The position numbers and the translations under genes were made by a program. Shown piece after piece: positions 12,531 through 26,000 of a stretch of 64,000 bases of DNA (positions are counted from its first letter, which is position 1; every line of letters starts with the position of its first letter). Source of the DNA: Epiperipatus broadwayi. Its lineage: Eukaryota > Onychophora > Udeonychophora > Euonychophora > Peripatidae. The stretch spans positions 3,763,594 through 3,827,593 of the forward strand of contig JAQFVV010012416.1 in the NCBI GenBank assembly GCA_028023455.1, read 5' to 3'. The notes beneath the pieces were generated by a model that did not search any database, had not been told where the DNA came from, and saw only the letters and a program-made list of their open reading frames with translations.

Positions 12531-12939
12531 TATAAATTTTTAATAGTAAAATCCCAATCATTAATCAATTAAAGATGTGGATCGAACAGCATACAAGAAA
12601 TGAAACTATAAAAAAGAAAATGTGTCACAGTTTTCCAGACATTCATCTAGCTAATTGAGAACTTACAAATTACTAAAGGGGTATATCACTTCAAGAATAA
12701 ATAATAATCAAGAACAGATTAAATCTATTCTTTTTTATCAAGATTTTTTTTTTTACAATGTAACCCAAAAACTGTTATTTACAATAAAACTTTCCAAATA
12801 ATTTGTCTTACCAACTACAACATTATACGATGTCTTTTATGTGCTATCCATTTTTTAAAAGTAGTTATCTTTCCTCTATTCTAGAGTAATATACTGTAAT
12901 CTTAATTAGTACAAAGGAATAAAAAATGGTTGTTAGATG

Positions 12940-13075
12940 TAAAAGTGTATTGATTCCATGTTTGAACCCTAGTCCTAACTGATGAAGCCAAAAATCAGAA
13001 ATTAGTTGATCTGGAGATGGGGATTTTAAAGCACTATACTATCTAATATCCATTGATTGATTATTCAAGCTTGTG
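12940..13075 (+). repeat. Family B repeat fragment
   Basis: Contains ctgatgaagcc (12979-12989) followed by cagaaattagttgatctgg and then gatggggattttaaagcac and atccattgattga, the order seen in the better copies at 13.6, 39.3 and 46.1 kb. The hammerhead stem II has decayed. Confidence 0.6.
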
Positions 13076-13544
13076 TTAAATCTCTCCAGGGCAGTGTGAC
13101 GTGAATTTCAAAAATCCACTTTTTGAACTAGTTTATATGCATGCACAGGATATTAATTATTTGAAGTATTTTCCTGCCTTTTTATTGTAAAAATAGAACT
13201 CTTAATTAAAACACTATTCTGTTTTATGTAATATAAATAAGCATTGCACAGGCAACTAGATATCGAGTAGGCACGTATATTTCTAAAAAAACCTCTTTGT
13301 CACTCCTTTTAAATCTTGTTTTATTATGAATCACACTCTGCCCTACATTCCAATTATATGTTAAGGTCTCTATCAAAAATTACATACTAAATATCTGAAA
13401 ATACAAAACAACATGAAATTTGCAATATTTCATATTGACATACAAGTATTCATAAATGACATACCACAAACATACATACTGACCTTTTGTTTTTTATTTT
13501 ACAAATTTTACTTTGTATTGCTTTCATTATATTTATATTTTATC

Positions 13545-13740
13545 ACATGATCACCATCTCTTATACTAGCACATAATTGTTATTAAACAAGGCAAAACTA
13601 GTATGGGGATTTTGGATGAGTAGGCACTAGATAGGGATTTTATGCACAAACCTTCTGGCATCCATTGATTACTCTGGTTGTCGCGGGGTGGCACTACTGT
13701 ATGGAGAGTTTTGCCTTGTTTATATTTATATTTTGTTAAT
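13545..13740 (+). repeat. Family B repeat, truncated
   Basis: Carries the block after the hammerhead: ggatgagtaggcactagat, ggcatccattgattactct, ggcactactgtatggagag, ttttgcc. Its left end (cacatgatcaccatctctta ... aaggcaaaact) is the inverted form of the element's right end as seen at 30520-30590, so it was a foldback. The CUGANGA half is absent. Confidence 0.7.
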
Positions 13741-14780
13741 AATTTTATATTTTCAGATATTTAATATATGACCCTGATAAAGGCCATAATATATAGATGA
13801 AAGTAAGATAGATTTAACTTATCTAGTATATATAGTAATTTAAAGTAAGATAGATTTGTAAAAAGTTATATGAACCATAATAAAACGAAGTAAAGAAAAG
13901 AGAGAAAAAAGTTTTATTTAATAATGGATAAATCATAAAAAAAGGGATAATTTTTATTAATTTATTAACAGAAAGTATGTAACTTTAATGCATTTATTAG
14001 TAGTTAAATTCCATAAGTATAAATCTATTCAGCACTGTATATCCAAAAATTCATGCATAACAAATTGCATACATATATATATGAATGTCTGTATGTAACA
14101 ACAATAATCAAGTAAAAATATTTTTCATATGTAAGTCAGTCAAAAAGTTAGTGGCATCATTAATAAAAGTAGCAAATAATTAATAGTAGATCTAAATATA
14201 ATTTGGGCAGCTTTATATACATGAGTAATGTCGGCAATATAATAAATTACTCTTAACAAAGCTCAAATCTAGGCAGTCACTAAAACATTAAAATAAGATA
14301 CAAAAACACAGGAACAATGTTTTAAACAATTGTTGATTGATGAAAACATTTCACATCTAGAAATAAGTTGAAATTTTTTTTTAATGTGCAGAAATCTAGT
14401 TCTAAAAAATGATCAAAACAGCTGATAAGAAAGTAAATATAAACTATATAATTTATGATCCCAAATTGTGCACAATTTCAATATTAGAAAGCTTAATAAA
14501 TTCATACATTTATAGCTATTTGTAATTAAGAGAGAAGACACGTATCCTTCATTTATATCCTATGAATAAGTAGCACTCCACGCTACTAAATGTTTTAAAA
14601 GAATGAGCAGATACCCATTCTTAAAGCTTACTTTTGAATAATCTAACATTCATTGACAGTACTGGAAATGGAGCAAAATCACAAACAAGTATAGATGTCT
14701 TTTTTCTCTCTCTATTATCAAATGAAATTTTTAAAACTCAAAATTATATGAAAATATTATATAAAATTGAATGTGAAAAG
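13741..14780. other. No recognisable feature
   Basis: AT-rich; a short atatatat stretch near 14073. No frame or repeat match. Confidence 0.5.
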
Positions 14781-14965
14781 AGAGGCAAAATTCTCCGCAC
14801 AGCCAGAGTAATTAATGAATGCAAAAAGTTATGTGCAAAAAATCCCTATCTATGTTCTGCTCATTTAATATTGCCAGATTAGCTTCTAACTTGTGGCTTT
14901 CATCAGTGAGAAGCCTTGGATCTGAGAGCCATATAATTACATGCTTACACACATGTTATGCACTA
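14780..14965 (-). repeat. Family B repeat, decayed
   Basis: Minus strand has ctcactgatgaaagccacaa (core CTGATGA at 14900-14906), but GAAA is changed to GAAG; the order of the flanking blocks (aggcaaaattctcc, ccttggatctgagag) fits family B. Two short open frames at 14634-15010 run across it and are repeat, not genes. Confidence 0.65.
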
Positions 14966-16380
14966 ATATGTTCTTATTATGACGATAAAGTACACCCATT
15001 TGCTTCATAAATGGAATTAAATGATCACTGATCTATATAAATTTGAGCAAACACAAACCATAAATCACATTGTTAATGGCCACCAAATCTATGACTTGAG
15101 TGGTAGAATTGAAGAACTTGATAAAGCCAAAGTGGAATTTATTTCCTGGTTCGAATCTCTGCAGATTCTTTTATAGTGTTTTGTTAATACCTAAAATTGC
15201 CAGAACAATATATGCTAAATAAATAAATAATGTGTTTATTTTGAAAATTAAATTGTATTGTATATGCATGTATATATGGTAAACACATATAGAGTTAATT
15301 ATTATCCACAGTTTCATGTCTACAGAAAAGCGCAGAACAAAATGGCAGTGGATATGTAAAATATATAATCTCTTTATCTGAAGACATACTTGCTAACTAA
15401 ACATCAGAATATTATGACCATTAATAATACGAGAATCGTAAATAATGACTAAGTCTTTTATAAAGGTAGTGTGTCTATATTCTTTCTATTAGATATTTTT
15501 TAAAAAGTGAGGGATGGGGGACGGGCATATGTTATAACGACTAAAAAAAATTTTTTTTGCTTATTTAAATGATATATGTAAATTGATATACAGCGGATGG
15601 CTTGAAAAGTTATATACAATCTATATCAAGCCAAAAATTTAGGAATATACAATTTATCTATTGCGTTAATAATTTTACTATTGTTAAAGAGTCAACAATA
15701 TTAAAAATTGATGACATCATTACTTAAGTAATTTGATGTAATTAGGAAGTATTTGTAAATTGCAAACACAGGATGTTCCAAATAAGCTCTAAGTTAAATA
15801 CTGAAGACAGTTTCTTTGATGTTGTAATTTAATTTGGTATCTATATGTGTTACTCCTCACTATAGGATTTACTTTTAAATAAATATCTGCACTTTAACAA
15901 AATTAAGTTAATTAGAACTAATGTTCACATAATTCAATTAAATTTGAATGAAACATTCTAAATTTCAATGTAATTAGAATTTATAAATAAAAATAATTTC
16001 ATAGAAGATTACTATATGCGTATATAGATATACTTTTAAAACTTCTAATTCAAACACTTCAACAAATAAAAACAACAGAATATGACCCCCCCCCTTCCAA
16101 TCCAACATGTATTTCAGATTGAGTCAGCATGTTTCAATTAGACCAGGTCACACTTTCTAAAATGTTATCATCAATTACTCAGCATTTATTTGTAAAAAAT
16201 TACTACAATTTAATATATAAGTGCTATTTTCATGCACGCATATATTTGACATCACTTTTAGATAAATATAATAATAAATATCGGTAATTATGATATAAAC
16301 TTTAAGCTTAATTAAAAATTAACATTTTTATTATTAAATACAACTGCATGGATTATTAATTTATCACCCCTCTTCTTTTC
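14966..16380. other. No recognisable feature
   Basis: AT-rich, with a run of C at 16086-16094. No gene, array or recognised element. Confidence 0.45.
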
Positions 16381-17390
16381 AACACATACCCAGTGTCTTA
16401 GTTATACTTTTACATTCAAGTTTGTTTCACACAATTCAAATGAAGATATCAGAAAAAATGTAAATAGCCCCAAAAGTATACTGCCAGTTAAAATCAGCAA
16501 TCTTTGGTTGATTTAGGTTTAAAGCATTGAAATAATATGAAAATTTTAAAATATAATTCTAAGATATTGAACATGTGTGGAAAAACAGGGGTCAAAATAA
16601 ATTAAAACAAGAATGGGTAAGAAATGTTACCAAATTCACCACTTCCTTTACTTTGCTGTAATATCCTATAAAAATACAATTTATCCACTCTACACATTTT
16701 TTAGAAAAAACCTGTTGTTGTTCATTTATGCATACACAATTTTATATTTCACCTGTCCTGCAGTCTTCTTCAGCTATGATATAATGAAAAAAATAAAATA
16801 CATAACTATATAAATAATACCATAAAAATGTAAACATTTATTAATTTATTGTTTAAATTTTTTATGGTATTATTATGTAGTTATATATTTTATTTTGTTT
16901 ACTATATCATAGCTCTGAAGAAGACTGCAGGACAATCGAAATATAAGATTGTGTATCCATAAATATACAACAAAGTTTTTTTTGCTAAAAAGTGTTCAAA
17001 GTAGAATGGATAAATTGCATTTACATAAAAACAGGTAAGCTTAATTAGATAAAAGTTTATATCAGAGGTAAAAATAATAATTTTTTTTAGAATATAAACC
17101 TAAGATATTAATTATGTGTGAAAAAAGAGGAGTCTTAATTATAATTTTACCTTCTATTTTGTTTCACACACTTTACACAAAGACATCAGAAAAAGTATAA
17201 ATAGTCCCAAAATTATATTTTCAGTGTGGATGGACTTAAGTTTAATATGTAAAATAAAATAAAAATTTTATAATGTAAATCTAAGATATTAAACATCAAA
17301 AAACAGCAGTCAAAATAAATTGATAAAAAGTAGCTATGATTAATTAAATAAAAGTTTATATCAGGAGTAAAAATAATACAATCTCTAACC
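16381..17390. repeat. Diverged direct duplications around a foldback
   Basis: The series atcagaaaaaatgtaaatag, ccccaaaagtata, gatttaggttta and ctaagatattgaacat at 16447-16575 recurs in altered form at 17188-17300. A further phrase (aaaagtttatatcagnagta) occurs at 17052 and 17348. These are old segmental duplications of about 200-300 bp, split by the family C foldback at 16690-17010. Confidence 0.5.
16690..17010. repeat. Family C foldback element
   Basis: Two arms of about 140 bp (16690-16830 and 16855-17000) are near reverse complements around a 25-bp AT-rich centre. Each arm carries cctgcagtcttcttcag or its complement. It holds one family C hammerhead-like motif on each strand: CTGAAGA at 16915-16921 (plus) and 16767-16773 (minus), each followed by a stem II region and GAAA. 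Confidence 0.75.
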
Positions 17391-17591
17391 TAATAAATGA
17401 TTAAACATAATCATTAGTATGTTTATCTAAACATAATGTAATCAAAGGAGTTATTATAGAAAAATAGCACTTGTACATTGATTATAGTTACTGTGATTTA
17501 TTTTTAATAGATATTAATGTTGCCAATCATTGTATATGTAATTCTTTTGTATAATTTATATAATATTAATAATCAATCTGGATTATAAATA

Positions 17592-18686
17592 AAGCAGCAA
17601 CACTATAAAATATGACACTGTGATGCTTATCACCAAAAGTGCACTCATCTAAACAGAAACACTATGAAACATGAGAACTATGATTATGGTGCTTCTTACC
17701 AAAAGTGCACTCATCTAAACAGCTATGAAACATGAGAACTATAACTTTGATGCATGTTGGAAAATGCACTTAGTTAAACAATAACACTATGAAATGAGAA
17801 CTATGATTATGGTGCTTCTTACCAAAAGTGCACTCATCTAAACAGAAACACTATGAAACATGAGAACTATAATTTTGGTGCATGTTACCAAAAGTGCACT
17901 CACTTAAACAGCAACACTATGAAATGAGAACTAAGATTATGGTGCTTTCACTGAAAGTTCACTCAGCTAAACAGCAACACTATGAAACATGAGAACTATG
18001 ATTATGGTGCTTCTTACCAAAAGTGCACTCATCTAAACAGAAACACTATGAAATGAGAACTAAGATTATGGTGCTTTCACTGAAAGTTCACTCAGCTAAA
18101 CAGCAACACTATGAAACATGAGAACTATGATTATGGTGCTTCTTACCAAAAGTGCACTCATCTAAACAGAAACACTATGAAATGAGAACTAAGATTATGG
18201 TGCTTTCACTGAAAGTTCACTCAGCTAAACAGCAACACTATAAAACATGAGAACTATGATTATGGTGCTTCTTACCAAAAGTGCACTCATCTAAACAGAA
18301 ACACTATGAAATGAGAACTAAGATTATGGTGCTTTCACTGAAAGTTCACTCAGCTAAACAGCAACACTATGAAACATGAGAACTATGATTATGGTGCTTC
18401 TTACCAAAAGTGCACTCATCTAAACAGCTATGAAACATGAGAACTATAACTTTGATGCATGTTGGAAAATGCACTCACTTAAACAGCAACACTATGAAAT
18501 GAGAACTAAGATTATGGTGCTTTCACTGAAAGTTCACTCAGCTAAACAGCAACACTATGAAACATGAGAACTATGATTATGGTGCTTATCACCAAAAGTG
18601 CACTCAGCTAAACAGAAACACTAGGAAATATGAGAACTATGATTGTGATGCTGTTTCCTGAAAGTGCACCCAGCTAAATAAAATAA
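17592..18686. repeat. Satellite array, 63-66 bp monomers in a 129-bp higher-order unit
   Basis: About 17 monomers. Type 1 (66 bp) ends caaaagtgcactcat; type 2 (63 bp) ends gaaagttcactcag. In the middle they alternate: type 2/type 1 junctions at 17966, 18095, 18224 and 18353 are exactly 129 bp apart, and the next at 18541 is one unit plus a shorter monomer. Edge monomers are more diverged, as expected for arrays that homogenise from the centre. No coding potential. Confidence 0.95.
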
Positions 18687-18689
18687 AAT

Positions 18690-20190
18690 AGTAAAACCCA
18701 GTTTGTAAAGCAGACACACATACAAACACAAAAGAATTATTAATTGATATATGTATTTGTATTAGTATAATGGTCAAAAGTAAATATATTTTCAGACTAG
18801 ATGGCTTATGTTCAAAATGATGTGAAAAGAATGTGTCATGATGTGGAGATTATTTAATATATATACAGTATATATATAAAATATTATGCATGGAACAGAA
18901 AAATATAAATAACCCATTCATGTGTGTGTGTTTAATTTTAAAAAAATCTGATGTATTAATCTTTAATTGAGCTTTAAAGTTTATATCTTGGTTAGAAACA
19001 ATCTCTAGTTTAATATTTATGATTACATATTAAACATGTCACAAGAAAAGGTACTTTATTTTCAATTATATATTATACACTGAGCACATGTGCTTTCATT
19101 TTATCTGTCAGATTCATAGTGCTCAACTATTCCACAGATTGCAATTCCCACTTGTATAAATTTGCATTTAATAATTGATTAGTGATCATCATTACTGTAT
19201 TTATCTAGAGTGGATAGGGTCAAAGTTGTGGGTGGAGTAGTTATGATACTTGTAATCAAAATTAACTAAAATATTTAGAAAATGAGTAAAAATAATGCAA
19301 TGATTATTCACTATAATAAATAGTCAATTGGTTTGTCATGCAAAAGATCATATCATATTTGAACTCCAGAAGTGACAAATTGAGCTGTGGTCCATAGTTT
19401 TTTAGTTTTCCAAGTTTTCCTGTTCACCATTGAATTAATCTCATGGGACATTTATTATTCAATGTAAGACAGAAATAAAGAATTATTAAGTTATATATAT
19501 ATATATATATCTTTTATTTGAAATCAACAAGTCAAATTTATAAAGAAAACATATAAAAACATATATGAAATTGCATTTTATGCATCTTCTAATTTAAATA
19601 GGTTAATAAATAATTCTAAGAATAAAAATTTATTTATGAACCAAAGTTTTATAGTATATAAATAGATATGTGAATGTAGAAGTGCTTGTATTAGTGAATC
19701 ACATTGTACTTTAGAAAAAAGGACTACAGAACATGTACTGCTACTAAAAACAGTTCAAAAATCTAAACAAAATTATACAAAAATAATGATATATCAGTGT
19801 TTTTGGTCGTAATAAAAATGTAACTTTGGATTTGGATTTTAGTTATAAAAATGAAAAGGTATTATGTATTGAAAGAAATAATAACAAATGAAAAATAAAT
19901 GAGTCAATGTTAATATACAGATATAAAAATGCTTAATAAATTGACAGGCAGCAAATATAAAAAATGAATTATGGGAAAGCTAAAAATAGAAAGTCATTGT
20001 CTTTAAACATTTTTTATACTTTAGGTTTCAAAAGTTTTAAACTTAGTTGAGAAAGACTACTTAGATAGTTGAAAGTGCTCCTATTTGGATTAAAAGTTTG
20101 AATTTATATTACTGCATTTGTTTATTATTTGAATATAAAATTATATACATATAAGCTAAAGTAATACAAACATCAATTAATATTATTATA
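18690..20190. other. No gene; (AT)n microsatellite near 19493
   Basis: AT-rich; an (AT) run at about 19493-19512 is the only clear feature. Confidence 0.5.
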
Positions 20191-20195
20191 TATAT

Positions 20196-20373
20196 GTTCA
20201 TCACTCTCTCAATGCTAAGTTTTTCACAATGCTACCTTATGAATAAAAATAAAGACTGCATTTAATGGCATGACTGTAACATTTTGGTCATGCTGTTAAA
20301 TGTAGTCTTTATTGATATTCACAAAGTAGCATTATGAAAAAACATAGCATTGGGGGAAGGGAGAAGTGATGAA
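20196..20373. repeat. Foldback/MITE-like element, ~175 bp
   Basis: Left arm gttcatcactctctcaatgc and right arm gcattgggggaagggagaag tgatgaac are inverted; the arms continue inward through tttttcacaatgctac / gtagcattatgaaaaa and aaagactgcattta / taaatgtagtcttt to a loop of only a few bases. Typical of a short non-autonomous DNA element. Confidence 0.8.
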
Positions 20374-20825
20374 CATTTTATATTTGAATTTTCAGCTAGT
20401 GATTTGCACTGGGTCTACAAAACATAAATGCAAGTGGATAAATATAGGCAAGTTGTTAATTATTCCCTTTGATTTAAATGCATCCATATTGTGTTAACTG
20501 AAATTTGGTGTAAATTCAGTACATGATGGAATATCAGCATAATTTTTTTTTATTCTTAGTTCATTTTAATAGAGAATGCATCAGCCACACAAGCATTAAA
20601 ATACGTTACTATGACAATGAAATATTAAGGCAAGAAATGCATTATTATTATTATTGCAACATAAAATTATAAATTAATTTTATTCATTTAAAATGTATAT
20701 ATAAATAATAAAGTTTATAATTTTTAATATTTTTTTTATTACATGTATTTTGGTTATTGCATTCGTGAATCACAACAATAAACATTAATATTTAATATCT
20801 TAAATGTGTTTGTTATTATATTTAT

Positions 20826-21245
20826 ATATGTATTAAATGGATTATGTCCTGTACATGAGGGCAGAGTGACCTTAGGTCAACATGGGTGTGACAAGAATCT
20901 CTTAGCCTCAGAGTAGACTTTGAGCATTCCATCATCGGATTTTCAATTGGATGGACGGTTGAAGAGTTGGAGTGTGGAGTAGATTGAAGCCTGTCCATTA
21001 AAGTATGAAGATTGGCTATCTTAATATATATATATATATCTGAGCACTTATAGCATATATGTGTAGAGATGGTAATTTGGACCAACTGATGATTGCTGGT
21101 TTAGCATGAAATACGCATATTGGTGATTATTTATCTTTTCATCATATATGTGCTAGAGTGTATCAGTGTTATGAGATAGTGTGGAGAGTGGTGGGTTGTG
21201 TGAAAGTCTGTTGTGCTCATATACCCTATATATTACATATGTAAT
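20826..21245 (+). repeat. Family A repeat, near full-length single copy
   Basis: Carries all blocks of the tandem units at 3.7-4.9 kb, from tattaaatggattatgtcc to tatattacatatg, with a hammerhead in the middle and the box-A-like region after it. An 87-residue open frame on the opposite strand is antisense to it. Confidence 0.85.
21072..21130 (+). ncRNA. Type I hammerhead ribozyme, family A
   Basis: CTGATGA at 21086-21092, stem II tgctg/tagca with loop gtt, GAAA at 21108-21111, short stem III (at/at, loop acgc) and UA cleavage site after A21119. Stem I is accaa/ttggt next to the core, plus an outer segment pairing with gatta. The pair closing stem II next to the core is a T-T mismatch, which may weaken it. 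Confidence 0.7.
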
Positions 21246-22545
21246 ATTGAAATGGAAAGATGCATATAAAATATATATTTCCAATGCAGTATAGTGAGAA
21301 TGTGTGTACATTGTTTTAGTTTGTCTGGACTTAAAAGAATATTATTTGTATTTTAAAACATGAACATTATTTATTATATATGAAATGATTATAAATGTTT
21401 TTTTCCATTTTATTATTATTGTTGTAAAAGTAATTTTAAACGTGGAATGTAGGATGATTTCAGTATAAGAGTAAATAAAGAATATTACTTTAATTTTGAT
21501 TATGTCAATTATGCAAGAATATAAAAGGAATCTCCATAGATGCAAACTTAGGCTCTTTCGTATTTTTTTATTTATTTTAAAAGTATTTACTTATTAACTA
21601 TAAAAATGATGGGGTAAGAAAAATTACATTTATCTAGAAAAACTGGACAGGATTACCGAAAATTTCTTAAAGGAATAAGAAAATAATTTATAGTGTTCAA
21701 AGTTATCTTAATAATTCCCTACTAAAAATGGATATCACAGTATTGACAAAATGTTTCAATAATGAAATATACAATGTAATATTATATATGAGAAAAAAAT
21801 CTGCAAATATAATTTTATAATGTCAATGAAGTATTTGAACCCAGAATTTAAATCAATACCATCAGAAATTGAAATCGGCATCTGTTCATTCATAATGCCA
21901 TTGTAATATTAAATATCTGCAAAACGAAGGATAAATTTAATAATTGGAAAGTATTCGAATTAAAAAAATAAGCATTACTGGGATAATTGTTTTTGATACT
22001 TTTATTGATGAGAAAAATTTTATGTAGCTGTTAAATGAATAACAAGTAAGACTAAAAACTTTTAGCAAATTATATATTTCGTTATAAATTATGCTGATAA
22101 AGAAAGTAAAGTATATATTCTGAGATAATTAGATTATCAGCTTTAAATGCCGAGCTTATTCTGGAAGAATGAGATTGGATTAGATAATCTAGATACCAAT
22201 TTAATTCTAATTTAGGCACTTACAATTCCTCTCTATACTATAAATATTTTGGACATATTTATTTAAAGTTATTACTTTGATATTAGCAATAAATAATTAT
22301 GCATAGATTATAAAAAAATAAACTTAATAAATCTTTATACATTTTATTACCACCTATAATTTGAATTTGGATATCCTTTATTATACAATGTTTGCTTCTA
22401 TTTTTACGAATTAGCTATAAAGCCATATAATCGATGGATATTTCTAAACTATCACACAATTATATTATTGTATAACAGTAGAATTGCAATAAATTTGAAA
22501 TTTATAACTTATGTACATATTTTATAGATATATAAAATATGTAAG
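21246..22545. other. No recognisable feature
   Basis: AT-rich. A short minus-strand frame at 21342-21545 has no family resemblance. Confidence 0.45.
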
Positions 22546-22549
22546 AATA

Positions 22550-23035
22550 AATTATAATATATGTATATATTGTAGATAATATGTAATAAAATAAAATTTT
22601 ACATGAGTATATGGATAATTATCAACTACTAGGGTAATAAATTTTGATATAAAATAATATTTATTACTTTGCTAAGCCAGGTTTTTGATATGCTATATAT
22701 TTTTGTCAAAGCACAATTAAAGTGAATATTAGCAAATAGATTAGCATTTCTGTATGCTTACAAATATACATAGACAATTGCTAAGTCAATTTATCCCTGC
22801 AAATATGCATGTCTATGATAAACAGCTATTAGTTTAATGTACATTTATAAGAATGCAAAAATGCTAATCTATTTGCTAATATTCACTTTAGTCATACTTT
22901 GACCAAGATACATCATATTGAAAGCCTGGCTTAGCAAAGTAATAAATATTGTTATATCAAAATTTATTACCATAATAGTTGATAATTATCTACATACTTT
23001 TGTATAATTTTATTTTATTGTATATAAAATATGTG
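22550..23035. repeat. Foldback/MITE-like element, ~480 bp
   Basis: Arms 22615-22780 and 22835-22993 are inverted: gataattatcaac / gttgataattatc, ttgctaagccagg / cctggcttagcaa, gcaaatagattagcattt / aaatgctaatctatttgc. Pairing continues weakly outward. The loop (22790-22830) has no coding capacity. Confidence 0.8.
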
Positions 23036-23040
23036 TGTGA

Positions 23041-23098
23041 ATGACTTGCATTGCAAAGGAAGTACACTTACCCACTATGCCTGAGCTAGTTCAATTTG
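23041..23098 (-). repeat. tRNA-like 5' half, probable SINE remnant
   Basis: Minus strand reads ctcaggcatagtgggtaag, which resembles a tRNA D-arm/box A, followed by a short stem region. No box B follows, so this is a relic rather than a tRNA gene. Confidence 0.35.
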
Positions 23099-23825
23099 AA
23101 ATTTTTTTCATAGGATTTTTTTACATAGCCCTTTCACAATCAAACAATTAACAATCCAATATTGATTTCTAAATGGTTATCAAATTATTTTGGGCTACAG
23201 AGCAATATAAGGATACCCTCAAATCCTTATTATTGGAAGTTAGCAAGAAATGTCTTTCCCCTGGCTTTTTCTCTATGAGCTTTCAACCATATTAAAGACT
23301 CTTAAGATTATATTATATTTTATCAATTTTACATGCATATAATATCTTTTGGTTCACATAGGGTAACAAGAATGCAGAAAATCTTATAGTGACAGTTTCA
23401 AACTTTTTGTACTTAAGATAATCATCAAATATGAAAAAAGAATTAAGAATATATAAATTAAGGTTTATCAAATTTACATACACAGAAATGCAATTTATTA
23501 AATTCTAAAATAATCATTAATTTTTTTAATGTTTTTTCTTTACATATAATATTAACATTTGTAGCAACGAAATAAAAAATTAACATTTTTTTAATTTTTA
23601 CTTTCTTTTTTTTCATAAAAATCATCATAAGGCAATTAGACTGGAATAGCTTACACATTCATAATCGATAAAAGTGAAATGAAAAATGTCTATAACTTGA
23701 ACTCACTTAACTTAATATATATCATATATAAGTCAAATTCTTAAATTTTAGATTTTGTTATTAGTTTTTCTTATGTAAAAATCGATCTCAAACATGTGTC
23801 CTGCAGTATTTTAAAGAATATAACT

Positions 23826-24400
23826 CTTAATAAATAGCATTTACTTAAAACTGCCTATCAGTTATCTGATTTGATGGTTTCATCAATGGCATATTTACTA
23901 TTGTAATGGTAAAACATCTTTTTTATTGTTGATTATACTCTTCTTTTAAGATAACAATTTTGTCTAATTCTAATAAAGTGTATTATCTTCTACTATAATA
24001 AAAATAATGACAATGTAAAACTGCTTATTTCTTGATAAATGGTATTTATTTAAAATCACATCTGTCATTTATCTGATTTTAGGGCTTACCAGTGGCTCAT
24101 TTATTACTGTGATGGTAAAAACATCTTTATTGTTGGCAATTTTTTCTAGTTCTAATAAACTGCATTATTTTCTAATATAATCAAATTAATAACAATGTAA
24201 AACTGTTCATTTCTTGATAAATAGCATTTCTTTAAAATCACCTATCATTCATCTGATATGGGAATTTATCAACGGCACATTTATTATTGTGATGGTGAAA
24301 ACATCTTTATTGTTGGTTATACTCTTCTTTAAGAATGACAATTTTTCTAGTTCTAGTAAACTGGATTACTTTCTACTATCAAAATAATGAGTGTAAAGTG
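23826..24400. repeat. Tandem repeat, ~180-206 bp period, 3 copies
   Basis: The phrase atggtaaaa-catcttt recurs at 23905, 24111 and 24291; around it are aatgtaaaactg, tttcttgataaat, tcatctgat, ttctagttctaataaa in the same order. Copies differ by small indels. No frame. Confidence 0.85.
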
Positions 24401-25140
24401 TTCATTTTGTGATTTAGTTTTAATCTGGATGCATATCAAATTTATGTCTTTTCTTGATACTGATAATGTTCAAATGACTCTTCTAGAACTCTAGATTAAA
24501 ATCATTAATATCATTTACCATCTCTTTTGTTCAATGGCCAACTTTCATATCATAGAGATCTACACTCACAATTTTGTTTATGACTTTTCATTGCAATTCT
24601 GTCATGACTTTGATATTTGGATTTTTTTTTATTGTTGATAACTAATATAAAAAGGTAAAACTGTTGATTACTTTTATGTTTTTGTTTTTTTATCATTTTT
24701 AGAGTTAGTCATTGTGACTGTTATTATAATTTTTATATTCATATTTTCTTTTTTGTCTTCTCTTCATAACATTTTTAATAAGTAATTTTTAGTTGGATAA
24801 ACTGTATTCCATTAAAGCATTTTTATCCTTTTTTGTATTAAGAGCGAGTTCACACTTGTTTAAATTCAATCTAACTTTCCTCATTACATATTATACAAGA
24901 TGTATGTGCAGCCTAACTTCTTCATTATAAAAATTAACTTAAATTTAAAACAAAATTTAATTCTCTTTTCAAATATAATCCAATTTTTATAAATGATTAA
25001 TAACACTTTTTCATCTTATTTTTCTTAATAAATCCTGTTTAGTTTCACTGAATTATTTTCATCTTGAATTAAAAGTAAATAAAATTGAAAAGATATCAAC
25101 ACCCAATTACCATGCGCGATACATTTTTACTATGACAGCT
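24401..25140. other. No recognisable feature
   Basis: T-rich on the plus strand; no frame or repeat match. Confidence 0.45.
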
Positions 25141-25147
25141 TATACCA

Positions 25148-25346
25148 CATGAAAAATTTGACAAATCACATTGCAGAATATATGCATTTTAAAAATAACT
25201 TCCGTCTTCAACTTCCGTGAAGCGCAGTCAAAAATCCATGCAAATTGATGTGGATTGTTCACACTGCTCCCTAGCAAGTGAAGCATGCAGTTATTTTTGA
25301 AATGCATGTACTCTGGAATATAATTTGTCAATTTTTTTTATATGAT
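25148..25346. repeat. Foldback/MITE-like element, ~195 bp
   Basis: Left arm (aaaaatttgacaaatcacat, atatgcattttaaaaataac) and right arm (agttatttttgaaatgcatg, aatttgtcaattttttt) are inverted around a GC-richer centre at 25205-25285. A 63-residue minus-strand frame across it is incidental. Confidence 0.65.
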
Positions 25347-26000
25347 ACAATAAAAATGTATTTTGCTCAATGATTGAGACTGACATCTCTTCACATTTAT
25401 AAAAAATTATTTTCCTATGTATTAGCCATATTAAAATGATCCATTTATATATGTGAATTCACTGAAAGTAAAATAAGATTTATAAAGAAAAATGTAGATT
25501 AAGAAGCTTTATAAACATTAGTAGTAATCAATAGTGATTCAGATCAAAAAAATGATAACTTTTTATCATCAATAATGGAAAGATTGATATCACAAATTTA
25601 TTAAAATAATTATTTTGCAATGTGTGGATATTTCTAACTCTAGAAAATATACCAAATATAAATCTAATATAAAGAATGTAAAAATAATACCTTTAATAAT
25701 TTTAACAGATTAAAACTTAAAAGTAAAAATCTCAAAGTGCACACAATATTTATGTATTCATAAAAGCAATTTAAAATACCTAATTAACCAAAGATTTTAA
25801 ACATGGTTAGTATTTATCCCTAGAAATAATAACTATCAGTAAGTTGTGTGTGTTGACTTCTTTTTCTGTAACTCAAGTTTCTTTTATTATTATTACTATA
25901 ACTGTCTTTTATTTAAATATACTTAAACAGATTATGGAACCAGGTACTTCGTAAATTTTAAGTGTGTGTGATCACATTAAACAGTAGTGATATCATTTTT
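25347..26000. other. No recognisable feature
   Basis: AT-rich; nothing to report. Confidence 0.45.

Noticed and set aside
17592-18686. CRISPR-like array
   Set aside because: Repeats are contiguous 63-66 bp monomers without unique spacers, in a eukaryotic setting.
19493-19512. (AT)n run as a promoter or origin
   Set aside because: Such runs are frequent here and no other signal accompanies it.
20822-21085. 87-codon minus-strand frame
   Set aside because: Antisense of a family A repeat; related sequence occurs in other copies without an open frame.
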